This document shows positions 15,756 through 24,678 of a DNA stretch of 64,000 nt, piece by piece (position 1 is the first letter of the stretch; every line of letters starts with the position of its first letter). Below the pieces are notes generated by a model. That model searched no databases. It was not told the origin of the DNA and saw only the letters and a program-made list of their open reading frames with translations. Both the position numbers and the translations under genes were made by a program. This DNA is from Streptomyces sp. NBC_00690 (GTDB lineage: Bacteria > Actinomycetota > Actinomycetes > Streptomycetales > Streptomycetaceae), in contig NZ_CP109009.1 of the NCBI RefSeq assembly GCF_036226685.1, forward strand, positions 3,224,001 through 3,288,000, in the 5' to 3' direction.

Positions 15756-17045
15756 TCAGCGGGCCTCGACGGGCACGAAGTCGCGCTCGACGACACCCGT
15801 GTAGATCTGCCGCGGACGGCCGATCCTCGAACCCGGCTCCTTGATCATCTCGTGCCACTGCGCGATCCATCCGGGCAGCCGCCCGATCGCGAACAGCACG
15901 GTGAACATCTCGGTTGGGAAGCCCATGGCCCGGTAGATCAGACCGGTGTAGAAGTCGACGTTCGGGTAGAGCTTGCGCTCCACGAAGTAGCTGTCGGAGA
16001 GCGCGTGCTCTTCGAGCTTGAGCGCGATGTCGAGCAGCTCGTCGGACTTGCCGAGCGCGGAGAGGACATCGTGGGCGGCTGCCTTGATGATCTGGGCACG
16101 CGGGTCGAAGTTCTTGTAGACCCGGTGGCCGAAGCCCATCAGACGGACGCCGTCCTCCTTGTTCTTCACCTTGTTGATGAAGGAGTCGACGTTGCCGCCG
16201 GACGTCTTGATGCCCTCCAACATCTCTAGCACTGACTGGTTGGCGCCGCCGTGCAGCGGGCCCCAGAGCGCCGAGATGCCGGCGGAGATCGAGGCGAACA
16301 TGTTCGCCTGGGAGGAGCCGACCAGGCGGACCGTGGACGTCGAACAGTTCTGCTCGTGGTCCGCGTGCAGGATCAGCAGCTTGTCGAGGGCCGCGACCAC
16401 GACGGGGTCGAGGTCGTACTCCTGCGCGGGGACCGAGAAGGTCATCCGCAGGAAGTTCTCGACGTACCCGAGGTCGTTGCGCGGGTAGACGAAGGGGTGG
16501 CCGATCGACTTCTTGTACGCGTACGCCGCGATCGTGGGCAGCTTGGCGAGCAGCCGGATCGTGGAGAGGTGGCGCTGCTTCTCGTCGAACGGATTGTGGC
16601 TGTCCTGGTAGAACGTCGACAGCGCGCTGACCACCGAGGAGAGCATGGCCATGGGGTGGGCGTCACGCGGGAAGCCGTCGAAGAACCGCTTGACGTCTTC
16701 GTGCAGCAGAGTGTGCTGGGTGATCTCGCCACGGAACTCGGCCAGCTCGTCGACGGTGGGAAGCTCACCGTTGATCAGCAGGTACGCCACTTCGAGGAAG
16801 CTGGAGCGCTCCGCCAGCTGCTCGATGGGGTATCCGCGATAGCGGAGGATTCCCTCTTCGCCGTCGAGGTAGGTGATCGAGGATTTATAGGCGGCCGTGT
16901 TGCCATAGCCGCTGTCCAGGGTCACCAGACCGGTTTGGGCTCGGAGCTTCCCGATGTCGAAGCCCTTGTCACCGACGGTGCTCTCAGCCACCGGGTAGGT
17001 GTACTCGCCGTCGCCGTACCGCAGTACTACAGAGTTGTCGCTCAC
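15756..17045 (-). CDS. gltA: Citrate synthase
   Basis: A 429-residue type II (E. coli-like) citrate synthase that condenses acetyl-CoA and oxaloacetate to start the TCA cycle. The start is GTG 17045 (VSDNSVVLRYGDGEYTYPV), preceded by GAGGGA seven bases upstream; this agrees with the conserved N-terminus of the Streptomyces enzyme, while the longer frame is a spurious Arg-rich extension. Catalytic features: HADHEQNCSTSTVR (active-site His), WGPLHGGANQSVLEML (second His) and GFGHRVYKNFDPRA (arginine and histidine of the substrate site), plus the C-terminal REIGRP-like segment RIGRPRQIYTG. It is a single gene with its own terminator. Confident. Confidence 0.95.
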   Translation of the reverse strand: MSDNSVVLRYGDGEYTYPVAESTVGDKGFDIGKLRAQTGLVTLDSGYGNTAAYKSSITYLDGEEGILRYRGYPIEQLAERSSFLEVAYLLINGELPTVDELAEFRGEITQHTLLHEDVKRFFDGFPRDAHPMAMLSSVVSALSTFYQDSHNPFDEKQRHLSTIRLLAKLPTIAAYAYKKSIGHPFVYPRNDLGYVENFLRMTFSVPAQEYDLDPVVVAALDKLLILHADHEQNCSTSTVRLVGSSQANMFASISAGISALWGPLHGGANQSVLEMLEGIKTSGGNVDSFINKVKNKEDGVRLMGFGHRVYKNFDPRAQIIKAAAHDVLSALGKSDELLDIALKLEEHALSDSYFVERKLYPNVDFYTGLIYRAMGFPTEMFTVLFAIGRLPGWIAQWHEMIKEPGSRIGRPRQIYTGVVERDFVPVEAR

Positions 17046-17285
17046 GTCATCCCTCACCGACGTAGTGCCTCTTCTTCGAGGTGCCCTGACTGTCTCTACC
17101 ATCCCCCACTTGGCTCAGCAGAGTGCACTCGGGGTCGACCGATTGACCCTTTGACGGCACTGAGTGCCGCCAAGCCTGCCCATCCTGCCCCGTCAGACCG
17201 GAAACCGGAAGTCGAGGTGGCATTTCCCACCCCGGTACCAAAGCGCTTCCCCCGAGCGGGCGAGTGTGCCCGGCTCAACCACGGC

Positions 17286-19508
17286 TCAACCACGACCCAG
17301 CCGGTGGTCCAGCGCCGTGAACCGTCTGCCTGCGGAAACTGTCCGCACCGCCTGTCCGAGCGCTTTGCGGGAGCCGACGAGGACAACGAGCTTCTTGGCC
17401 CGGGTGACAGCCGTGTAGAGGAGGTTGCGCTGGAGCATCATCCACGCCCCGGTGGTGACCGGGATCACCACGGCCGGATATTCGCTGCCCTGCGAACGAT
17501 GAATGGTGACCGCATACGCATGAGCCAGCTCATCGAGCTCGTCGAACTCATACGGAACCTCCTCGTCCTCATCTGTCAGGACCGTGAGTCGCTGATCGTC
17601 CAGGTGAAGGGAGGTGACGACGCCCACCGTTCCATTAAAGACGCCGTTCTTTCCCTTCTCATAATTGTTGCGAATCTGCGTGACCTTGTCGCCGACCCGA
17701 AAAATTCTCCCGCCGAAGCGCTTCTCGGCCACATCAGGGCGGGCGGGCGTAATCGCCTGCTGTAGAAGGCCGTTGAGCGTGCCGGCACCCGCAGGACCGC
17801 GGTGCATAGGGGCAAGAACCTGAACATCTCGCCGAGGATCCAGACCGAATTTGGCTGGAATTCTTCGCGCGGCAACATCGACAGTGAGCCTTCCGGCGTC
17901 CTCGGTCTCCTCCTCGACGAAAAGAAAGAAGTCCGTCAAGCCGGAAGTGAGGGGCGGCAGACCCGAATTGATGCGATGGGCATTGGTGACCACACCCGAC
18001 TGCTGGGCCTGCCGGAAGATCCGAGTGAGGCGCACACTGGGAATAGGCCCGCCGTCGGCGAGGAGATCGCGCAGGACCTCTCCCGCACCCACGCTCGGCA
18101 ACTGGTCCACATCCCCCACCAGCAGCAGATGCGCACCGGGAGCGACCGCTTTGACCAGCTTGTTGGCCAGGAGCAGATCGAGCATCGAAGCCTCGTCCAC
18201 CACCACCAGATCCGCATCCAGGGGGCGGTCCCGGTCATACGCGGCATCGCCGCCCGGCTTCAACTCCAGCAGTCGATGCACGGTGGACGCCTCGGCACCG
18301 GTGAGCTCGGAGAGCCGCTTGGCCGCCCGGCCCGTGGGCGCGGCCAGCACCACCTTCGCCTTCTTGGCACGGGCGAGCTCCACCACCGACCGTACGGTGA
18401 ACGACTTACCGCAGCCGGGACCACCGGTGAGAACCGCAACCCTGCTGGTGAGCGCGAGCTGAACGGCGGCCTGCTGCTCGGGGGCAAGCTCCACACCGGT
18501 GCGCTCCGCCAGCCAGCCGAGCGCCTTCTCCCAATCGACGTCCTGGAAGGCGGGCAGTCTGTCGTCCGCCGCGCCCAGCAGCCGTTGGAGTTGGGCCGAG
18601 AGCGAGATCTCCGCCCGGTGGAACGGCACCAGAAAGACCGCAGTCAGCGGGTCTCCTCCATCCGGCGCGGGCACCTGTTCCCTGACCACTCCCTCCTCAT
18701 CGGCCGCCAACTCCGCGAGGCATTCGATCACCAGCCCGATGTCCACCTGGAGCAGTTTGACCGCGTCGGAGATCAGTCGGTCCTCGGGCAGGAAGCAGTG
18801 CCCCTGGTCGGTGGATTGGGACAGGGCGTACTGAAGGCCGGCCTTGACCCGCTCCGGGCTGTCGTGGGGTATGCCCACCGCCTGTGCGATCTTGTCGGCG
18901 GTGAGGAAGCCGATGCCCCACACATCGGCCGCCAGCCGGTAGGGCTGGTTCTTCACCACGGAGATGGAGGCGTCCTCGTACTTCTTGTAGATGCGGACGG
19001 CGATGGAGGTGGAGACGCCGACTCCCTGGAGGAAGACCATCACCTCCTTGATCGCCTTCTGCTCCTCCCAGGCCACACCGATCAACTTGGTCCGCTTGGG
19101 GCCCAGTCCCGGAACCTCGATGAGTCGCTTCGGCTCCTGCTCGATGACATCAAGGGTGTCGACTCCGAAGTGATCCACGATCCGCTCGGCGATCTTGGGG
19201 CCGATGCCCTTGATCAGCCCGGAGCCGAGATAGCGGCGGATGCCCTGGATGGTGGCAGGCAGGATCGTCGTGTAGTTCTCGACGGTGAATTGCTTGCCGT
19301 ACTGCGGATGCGAGCCCCAGCGGCCCTCCATGCGCAGTGATTCACCGGGTTGGGCGCCGAGCAGCGAGCCGACGACGGTAAGGAGGTCACTCGCGCCGCG
19401 ACCGGTGTCGACGCGCGCCACGGTGTAGCCGTTCTCCTCATTGGCGTAGGTGACGCGCTCCAGGACACCTTCGACGACCGCCAGCTGAGGCACTGTCGTT
19501 TGGGACAT
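17286..19508 (-). CDS. recD2: ATP-dependent DNA helicase RecD2
   Basis: A 740-residue superfamily 1B 5'-3' helicase of the RecD2/TraA type, found in bacteria without a RecBC-bound RecD. The N-terminal region has an OB-like domain and helix-hairpin-helix motifs (LIKGIGPKIAERIVDHFG near residue 98 and EVPGLGPKRTKLIG near 131). The motor domain has Walker A GGPGCGKSFT (362-371), motif II VVVDEASMLD, the LVGDVDQLPSVGAG segment, and motif VI-type VTIHRSQGSEYPAVVIPV and LYTAVTRAKK. It acts in DNA repair and stability. ATG at 19508 is followed by SQTTVPQLAVVEGVLERVTY. Nothing suggests an operon with its neighbours. Confidence 0.94.
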   Translation of the reverse strand: MSQTTVPQLAVVEGVLERVTYANEENGYTVARVDTGRGASDLLTVVGSLLGAQPGESLRMEGRWGSHPQYGKQFTVENYTTILPATIQGIRRYLGSGLIKGIGPKIAERIVDHFGVDTLDVIEQEPKRLIEVPGLGPKRTKLIGVAWEEQKAIKEVMVFLQGVGVSTSIAVRIYKKYEDASISVVKNQPYRLAADVWGIGFLTADKIAQAVGIPHDSPERVKAGLQYALSQSTDQGHCFLPEDRLISDAVKLLQVDIGLVIECLAELAADEEGVVREQVPAPDGGDPLTAVFLVPFHRAEISLSAQLQRLLGAADDRLPAFQDVDWEKALGWLAERTGVELAPEQQAAVQLALTSRVAVLTGGPGCGKSFTVRSVVELARAKKAKVVLAAPTGRAAKRLSELTGAEASTVHRLLELKPGGDAAYDRDRPLDADLVVVDEASMLDLLLANKLVKAVAPGAHLLLVGDVDQLPSVGAGEVLRDLLADGGPIPSVRLTRIFRQAQQSGVVTNAHRINSGLPPLTSGLTDFFLFVEEETEDAGRLTVDVAARRIPAKFGLDPRRDVQVLAPMHRGPAGAGTLNGLLQQAITPARPDVAEKRFGGRIFRVGDKVTQIRNNYEKGKNGVFNGTVGVVTSLHLDDQRLTVLTDEDEEVPYEFDELDELAHAYAVTIHRSQGSEYPAVVIPVTTGAWMMLQRNLLYTAVTRAKKLVVLVGSRKALGQAVRTVSAGRRFTALDHRLGRG

Positions 19509-19920
19509 GGCTCGACGCTACCGTCTCGGTCCGACAAGCCGCCCCGCCTGTGGATAACCCCGAACATTCCGACCCTGCCGTACGGGACCGCTCGGTCGAG
19601 CAGGCAGTCCGATACGGAGGTGAGCTGCGGTGTCCGGCGCGGAAGCCCGAACCAACGGAGGAACGACCTGGCGAGAGAGCAGACCCGAGAAGAAAGGCCA
19701 GAAGGAAGGCCAGAAGGGAGGAGGAGAGGGACGGAAATCGAGGAGGACCCGACCATGGGCCGGGCCCCTCCCTTTCCCCTCCGTCAAGACTTCCAGAATC
19801 CCCCCAGATTCCCCCCCGGAAGCCCTGACACCACGTACGACACTCATCGGCGCCGAAGGGTTGCACGGTCGGAGAACATTTTTCCCGGCCGTCGGGTAAA
19901 CCGCCTCCTGGGCGGACGCA
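19509..19920. other. Intergenic region with purine-rich tract upstream of recD2
   Basis: No gene is recognised. It should hold the recD2 promoter (minus strand) and the end of the sugar operon. A DnaA-box-like TGTGGATAA lies at 19549-19557, about 40 bases from the recD2 start. Bases about 19660-19750 are strongly purine-rich on the plus strand (GAGAAGAAAGG-type runs). A weak hairpin (CCGCC/GGCGG near 19900) may end the leftward sugar operon. Confidence 0.45.
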
Positions 19921-20766
19921 TCACCACACGTACTCCTGGAAGCGGTGGAGCGTCTCGGCGACCACTTCGGCACCGTCCCGCGCCCAGAGCGCCTCGTTGA
20001 ACAGCTCCACCTCCACCGGCCCGCGGTACCCGGCCTCCTCGACCCGCTCCCGCCAGCGCCGCAGCTCGATGGAGCCTTCGCCGAGTTGGCCGCGCCCCGT
20101 GAGGACGCCTGCGGGGAGGGGTGTGATCCAGTCGGCCAGTTGGAAGGAGTGGATGCGCCCCTGCTCCCCGGCGTCGGCGACCGCCCGTGGTGCCGACTCG
20201 TCCCACCACACGTGGTACGTGTCCACCACCACTCCCACCCAGGACGGTGGGAAACGGCCGGCGAGGTCCAGCGCCTGGTGCAGGGTGGAGATGACGCAGC
20301 GGTCCGCCGCGTACATCGGGTGCAAGGGTTCGATGGCCAGCCTCACGCCCCGTTCCGCCGCGTAGGGGGCGAGCACACCCAGCGCATCGGCGACCTGTTC
20401 GCGGGCTCCGGCGAGGTCGCGGCTGCCCTCCGGTAGTCCGCCGCTGACCAGCACCAGGGTCTCCGTACCGAGGGCCGCCGCCTCGTCGACCGCGGCCCTG
20501 TTGTCGTCGAGGGCCCGGTCGCGCCCCCGACGGTCGGACGCGGTGAAGAAGCCTCCCCGGCAGAGGCTGGTGACGGTCAGTCCGGCGGACTTCATCAACT
20601 CGGCCGCGGCCCGGACCCCGTACGAGCGGACCGGCTCCCGCCAGAGGCCGACACCCCGTACTCCCAACTCTCCGCATACGGCGGCCAACTCGGGCAGGGA
20701 GAGCTGTCTCACGGTCATCTGGTTGATGCTGAACCGGTCGAGCCCCCGCTCGCTCCGGGCGCTCAC
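19921..20766 (-). CDS. Sugar phosphate isomerase/epimerase (TIM barrel)
   Basis: A 281-residue AP-endonuclease-2 superfamily barrel, a metal-dependent sugar isomerase or epimerase. It starts DRFSINQMTVRQLSLPELAA; metal-site regions include RLAIEPLHPMYAADRCVIST, VGVVVDTYHVWWDESAP and EVELFNEALW. ATG at 20766 overlaps the stop of the DUF993 gene by four bases, and DUF993 in turn overlaps the oxidoreductase, so the three are translated as a coupled unit. In similar clusters such enzymes act on keto- or amino-sugar intermediates made by the oxidoreductase. The substrate cannot be read from sequence. Confidence 0.85.
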   Translation of the reverse strand: MSARSERGLDRFSINQMTVRQLSLPELAAVCGELGVRGVGLWREPVRSYGVRAAAELMKSAGLTVTSLCRGGFFTASDRRGRDRALDDNRAAVDEAAALGTETLVLVSGGLPEGSRDLAGAREQVADALGVLAPYAAERGVRLAIEPLHPMYAADRCVISTLHQALDLAGRFPPSWVGVVVDTYHVWWDESAPRAVADAGEQGRIHSFQLADWITPLPAGVLTGRGQLGEGSIELRRWRERVEEAGYRGPVEVELFNEALWARDGAEVVAETLHRFQEYVW

Positions 20767-21926
20767 CCTTTGACCCCGTACACATCGAGAAGTGCGCGCA
20801 TCCGGGCCTCGGCGGACTGCGGGTCGGGGAAGAGACCGAGTGCGTCGGCGAGTTCATACGTCCTGGCCAGATGGGGCAGCGAGCGGGCGGACTGCATGCC
20901 TCCGACCATGGTGAAGTGGCTCTGGTGACCGGCGAGCCAGGCCAGCAGCACCACACCCGTCTTGTAGTGGTGGGTCGGCGGTTCGAAAAGGTGCCGGGAG
21001 AGCGGCAGCGCGGGTTCGAGGGCCGTGCGGAATCCGGCCGGATCGCCCGCGTCCAGCCGTCGTAGGGCATCGGCGGCCAGCGGCGCCAAGGGGTCGAGTA
21101 CGCCGAGCAGGGCATCGCTGAAGCCCTTTTCGTCCCCCGCAATCAGTTCCGGATAGTGGAAGTCGTCCCCGGTGTAGCACCGTACGCCGGTCGGTAGTCG
21201 ACGGCGGAGAGCGACCTCCAGGGCAGGATCGAGCAGCGAGACCTTGACCCCGTCGACCGCGGTGGGCCGTGCGGCGACGATCTCCACCAGGGCTGCGGCG
21301 GCTGCCTCGGGGTCATCGCTCCCCCAGTAGCCGCGCAGCGCCGGGTCGAACATCGGACCGAGCCAGTGCAGGACCACCGGCTCACGGGCCTGGCGCAGCA
21401 GTTCGCCGTAGAGGGCGGCGTAGTCCTCAGGGCCACGGGCCGCCGCCGCGAGCGCCCGGGACGCCAGGAGAACGGCGCGGGCCCCGCACTCCTCGACGGT
21501 GGCGAGTTGTTCGACGTAGGCGGCGTACACGGCGTCCAGGGTCGCCGGCCCCGGAGGGAGTTGGTCGGTTCCGACCCCGCAGACGATCTGTCCGCCGACC
21601 GCTGCGGCCTCGGCCGCGGAGCGTCTGATCAGCTCCGCAGCCGTCGGCCAATCGAGGCCCGCCCCGCGCTGTGCCGTGTCCATGGCCTCCGCCACACCCA
21701 GTCCGTACGACCACAGATGGCGGCGGAAGGCGAGCGTCGCGTCCCAGTCGACGACGGCGGGCGAGCCGGGGCCGTTGGCCGCACGGGGATCGGCGACGGT
21801 GTGGGCAGCGGCGAAGACCGTACGGGAGCGGGGCCCGGGCCGGTCGGGGAACGGGAACTCGATGGGGTGGAGGCGGGGGCGGTAGGTGCGCAGCCCGCCG
21901 TCGGCGTCGGGCAGGAGCAGGCTCAC
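20763..21926 (-). CDS. DUF993 family protein (dihydrodipicolinate synthase-like)
   Basis: A 387-residue protein of the DUF993 family, distant relatives of dihydrodipicolinate synthase/N-acetylneuraminate lyase aldolases. The start is GTG 21926 (VSLLLPDADGGLRTYRP), overlapping the preceding oxidoreductase stop (GTGA). Recognisable stretches: AAELIRRSAAEAAAVGGQIV, REPVVLHWLGPMFDPALRGY, VDGVKVSLLDPALEVALRRR (with a possible Schiff-base lysine, not proved), RCYTGDDFHYPELI and HYKTGVVLLAWLAGHQSHF. The family travels with Gfo/Idh/MocA oxidoreductases and xylose-isomerase-like barrels, suggesting a retro-aldol step in sugar breakdown. No characterised member is known to me. Confidence 0.82.
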   Translation of the reverse strand: MSLLLPDADGGLRTYRPRLHPIEFPFPDRPGPRSRTVFAAAHTVADPRAANGPGSPAVVDWDATLAFRRHLWSYGLGVAEAMDTAQRGAGLDWPTAAELIRRSAAEAAAVGGQIVCGVGTDQLPPGPATLDAVYAAYVEQLATVEECGARAVLLASRALAAAARGPEDYAALYGELLRQAREPVVLHWLGPMFDPALRGYWGSDDPEAAAAALVEIVAARPTAVDGVKVSLLDPALEVALRRRLPTGVRCYTGDDFHYPELIAGDEKGFSDALLGVLDPLAPLAADALRRLDAGDPAGFRTALEPALPLSRHLFEPPTHHYKTGVVLLAWLAGHQSHFTMVGGMQSARSLPHLARTYELADALGLFPDPQSAEARMRALLDVYGVKG

Positions 21927-23083
21927 AGCGTCACCTCCGGAACGTTCAACCGGCGCCCTTCGGCGGCCGACCTGCCGGCCAGTTCCGCGAGTTGTACGCC
22001 TCGGGCGCCGGCCAGCAGGTCCCAGTGGTAGGGCTCGCCGAGCGCCACATGGCGGAGGAACAGCTCCCACTGGGTTTTGAACCCGTTGTCGTACTCCTCG
22101 TTGTCGGGGATCTCCTGCCACTGGTCGCGGAAGGACTCGGTGGCGGGCAGATCGGGGTTCCAGACAGGTCTGGGGGTGGCCGAGCGGTGCTGGGCCCGCC
22201 AGCGGCGCAGCCCCGCGACGGCCGAGCCGTGGACTCCGTCCACCTGGAACTCCACTAGTTCGTCCCGCATCACCCGTACCGCCCAGGAGGAGTTGATCTG
22301 GGCGACCGCGCCCCCTTCGAGTTGGAAGATGCCGTACGCCGCGTCGTCGGCGCTCGCCCGGTAGGGCTCGCCGCGCTCGTCCCAGCGTTGTGGGACATGG
22401 GTGGCCGTGTGGGCGAAGACGCTGGTCACCCGGCCGAAGAGTTCGTGCAGCAGGTAGTCCCAGTGGGGGAACATGTCGAGGGTGATCCCGCCGCCGTCTT
22501 CGGCGCGGTAGTTCCAGGACGGCCGTTGGGCCTGCTGCCAGTCGCCTTCGAAGACCCAGTAGCCGAATTCGCCGCGGATGGACAGGATCTCGCCGAAGAA
22601 TCCGCCGTCGACGAGCCGTTTGAGCTTGCGCAGCCCCGGGAGGAAGAGTTTGTCCTGGACGACGCCGTGCCGTACGCCCGCGGTGTCCGCGAGCCGGGCG
22701 AGTTCGATGGCTCCGGCGAGGTCCCCGGCGGTCGGCTTCTCCACGTAGAGGTGCTTGCCGGTGGCGATGGCCCGCTTGAGCGCCGCGGGGCGGGCGGAGG
22801 TCACCTGGGCGTCGAAGTAGACGTCCACGCGTCGCTCTCCGGTGGCATCGAGCACGGCGTCGAGGTCGGTGCTCCATTCGGTGAGGCCGTGGCGCTGGGC
22901 GATGGCACGGAGTGCGTCCTCGCGGCGCCCCACCAGGACCGGTTCGGGCCAGAGGGTCTCACCGCCGCCGATGTCGAGTCCGCCCTGTTCGCGGATGGCG
23001 AGGAGGGAGCGCACCAGGTGCTGGCGGTATCCCATCCGGCCGGTGACGCCGTTCATGGCGATCCGTACGGTCCTGCGTGTCAC
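21923..23083 (-). CDS. Gfo/Idh/MocA family oxidoreductase
   Basis: A 386-residue NAD(P)-dependent sugar dehydrogenase. The N-terminal Rossmann fold begins TVRIAMNGVTGRMGYRQHLV and contains LYVEKPTAGDL, the family EKP motif whose lysine is catalytic (about residue 115). The C-terminal half is an alpha/beta domain with GGGITLDMFPHWDYLLHEL, in which Asp and His are the usual active-site residues. It is the first gene of the leftward operon with DUF993 and an isomerase, divergent from a LacI regulator. It could serve as an inositol dehydrogenase but lies in a different, LacI-linked locus, so I infer another sugar. Family certain, substrate unknown. Confidence 0.88.
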   Translation of the reverse strand: MTRRTVRIAMNGVTGRMGYRQHLVRSLLAIREQGGLDIGGGETLWPEPVLVGRREDALRAIAQRHGLTEWSTDLDAVLDATGERRVDVYFDAQVTSARPAALKRAIATGKHLYVEKPTAGDLAGAIELARLADTAGVRHGVVQDKLFLPGLRKLKRLVDGGFFGEILSIRGEFGYWVFEGDWQQAQRPSWNYRAEDGGGITLDMFPHWDYLLHELFGRVTSVFAHTATHVPQRWDERGEPYRASADDAAYGIFQLEGGAVAQINSSWAVRVMRDELVEFQVDGVHGSAVAGLRRWRAQHRSATPRPVWNPDLPATESFRDQWQEIPDNEEYDNGFKTQWELFLRHVALGEPYHWDLLAGARGVQLAELAGRSAAEGRRLNVPEVTL

Positions 23084-23283
23084 GTGCCAGCCTCCGGCGG
23101 CTAGTCGGTGCCGCCCATGGCCGGGTGCCGTGGCGGGCGGCGGTGCGCTCGTTCGACTTCTCCCCTATATCCCTGCGCTGCGCCTGACGGAACCGCCTGA
23201 CGGATCGCCGGTGTGTCTGCGGGTCCGGGGCGACGGCGAGGTGGCGCTGAAACCCTTCTGGAGCGTGTTCACCGCAACCTGTC

Positions 23284-23301
23284 ATAGCAAGCGCTTTCTA
23301 T
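23284..23301. promoter_or_regulatory. LacI-type operator
   Basis: ATAGCAAGCGCTTTCTAT is palindromic at 16 of 18 positions around AAGCGCTT, the classical centre of LacI/GalR-family operators. It lies 72 bases upstream of the LacI-family gene and between it and the divergent sugar operon, so the regulator probably controls both directions. Confidence 0.75.
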
Positions 23302-23372
23302 CGGATATGACGCTAGCCTGCCGACAGCGGCCCGGACAAGCGCCCGGGGCGGATCTCCCGCGGAGGAAAGCG

Positions 23373-24449
23373 ATGACAGTCACCCTGGCGGATGTCGCGG
23401 CGCGGGCCCGGGTCTCCCCGGCCACCGTCTCCCGCGTCCTCAACGGCAACTACCCGGTCGCGGCCTCGACCCGGGAGCGAGTGCTGCGCGCGGTGGACGA
23501 TCTGGACTACGTGCTCAACGGCCCGGCCAGTTCCCTGGCCGCAGCCTCGTCCGATCTTGTGGGCATCCTGGTGAACGACATCGCCGACCCCTTCTTCGGG
23601 ATCATGGCCGGGGCCGTGCAGAGCGAGATCGGCGGGTTGGGGAGCGTCGGGCGCGGGGGCGGCGAGAAGCTGGCCGTCGTGTGCAACACGGGTGGCGCCG
23701 CCGAGCGGGAGCTCACCTATCTCACCCTGTTGCAGCGGCAGCGCGCCGCGGCGGTGGTGCTGACCGGTGGCGCGCTGGAGGATCCCCAGCACACGGCTGC
23801 GATGGCGGCCAAGCTGGGCAAGCTCAGTCGGGCGGGGACGCGGGTGGTGCTCTGCGGCCGTCCCCCGATCAGTGGCGACCCGGGGGCGGGGGACCATCCC
23901 GACCCAGCCGTACTCGCCTTCGACAACCGGGGCGGAGCCCGCCGACTGACCGACCACCTCCTGGCGCTCGGGCACCGCAGGATCGGCTATGTGGCCGGAC
24001 CGCCGGGCCGTACGACCACCAGGGACCGGCTGGAGGGACACCGGGAGGCGATGGCGGCTGCGGGTGTGGCGGGCGATCAGCAACGACTCACCGTGCACAG
24101 CACCTACGGCCGCAGCTCGGGCTTCGACGCGGCCCGTGAGCTCCTGCGGAGGGACCCGGAGTTGACGGCCGTCGTGGCCGCCAACGACACCGTGGCGCTC
24201 GGGGTCTGCGCGGCCCTGCGCGATCAGGGGCTCCGTATCCCCGAGGACGTCTCCGTGGCGGGCTTCGACGACCTGCCCTTCGCGGTGGACGCCGTGCCGG
24301 CACTCACGACCGTACGACTTCCGTTGTTCGAGGCGGGCGCGCGGGCGGGGCGGCTGGCGATGGGGAAAGAAGCTCCTCCCCCGGGCGGGATAGCGACGGT
24401 CGAAGCGGAACTGATGGTGCGCGGATCCACGGCACGGCCGCGGGAGTGA
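23373..24449 (+). CDS. LacI-family transcriptional regulator
   Basis: A 358-residue sugar-responsive repressor. The N-terminal HTH is complete (TLADVAARARVSPATVSRVL, residues 4-23, followed by the hinge NGNYPVAASTRERV). A periplasmic-binding-protein-like domain follows, with DIADPFFG, GHRRIGYVAGP and VSVAGFDDLPFA, the last being a family signature for the ligand pocket. ATG at 23373 has CGGAGG nearby; the longer frame upstream is antisense of the oxidoreductase promoter. An AAGCGCTT-centred operator lies just upstream. It should sense the substrate of the divergent dehydrogenase, DUF993 and isomerase genes and perhaps the downstream isomerase. Confidence 0.92.
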   Translation: MTVTLADVAARARVSPATVSRVLNGNYPVAASTRERVLRAVDDLDYVLNGPASSLAAASSDLVGILVNDIADPFFGIMAGAVQSEIGGLGSVGRGGGEKLAVVCNTGGAAERELTYLTLLQRQRAAAVVLTGGALEDPQHTAAMAAKLGKLSRAGTRVVLCGRPPISGDPGAGDHPDPAVLAFDNRGGARRLTDHLLALGHRRIGYVAGPPGRTTTRDRLEGHREAMAAAGVAGDQQRLTVHSTYGRSSGFDAARELLRRDPELTAVVAANDTVALGVCAALRDQGLRIPEDVSVAGFDDLPFAVDAVPALTTVRLPLFEAGARAGRLAMGKEAPPPGGIATVEAELMVRGSTARPRE

Positions 24450-24678
24450 ACGTCCGGCCGCCGGGCATCCGCCGTCCCCGGACTCATCCGGGGGACCCTC
24501 GCAGGTCGCGGCGGATGTCGGGCGGGATGCGGGGTACCCGCACTACGGGACGTCGCACACCACCGGGCCGTCCACGCTGAAGGGTCCCGGCCGCCGTCCC
24601 ACCGGATCGGCGGGGCGTTCCGTCGGCCCGGCAGGCAGTCCACAGGGCAGGTTCGGGCCCCGACGAAAGGAACAGTCC

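Noticed and set aside
16251..17765. 504-codon plus-strand frame
   Set aside because: Antisense of citrate synthase and recD2, both certain from active-site motifs.
21923..23083. iolG (myo-inositol 2-dehydrogenase)
   Set aside because: Same superfamily, but it belongs to a separate LacI/DUF993 operon 14 kb from the iol genes; assigning iolG would be a guess.
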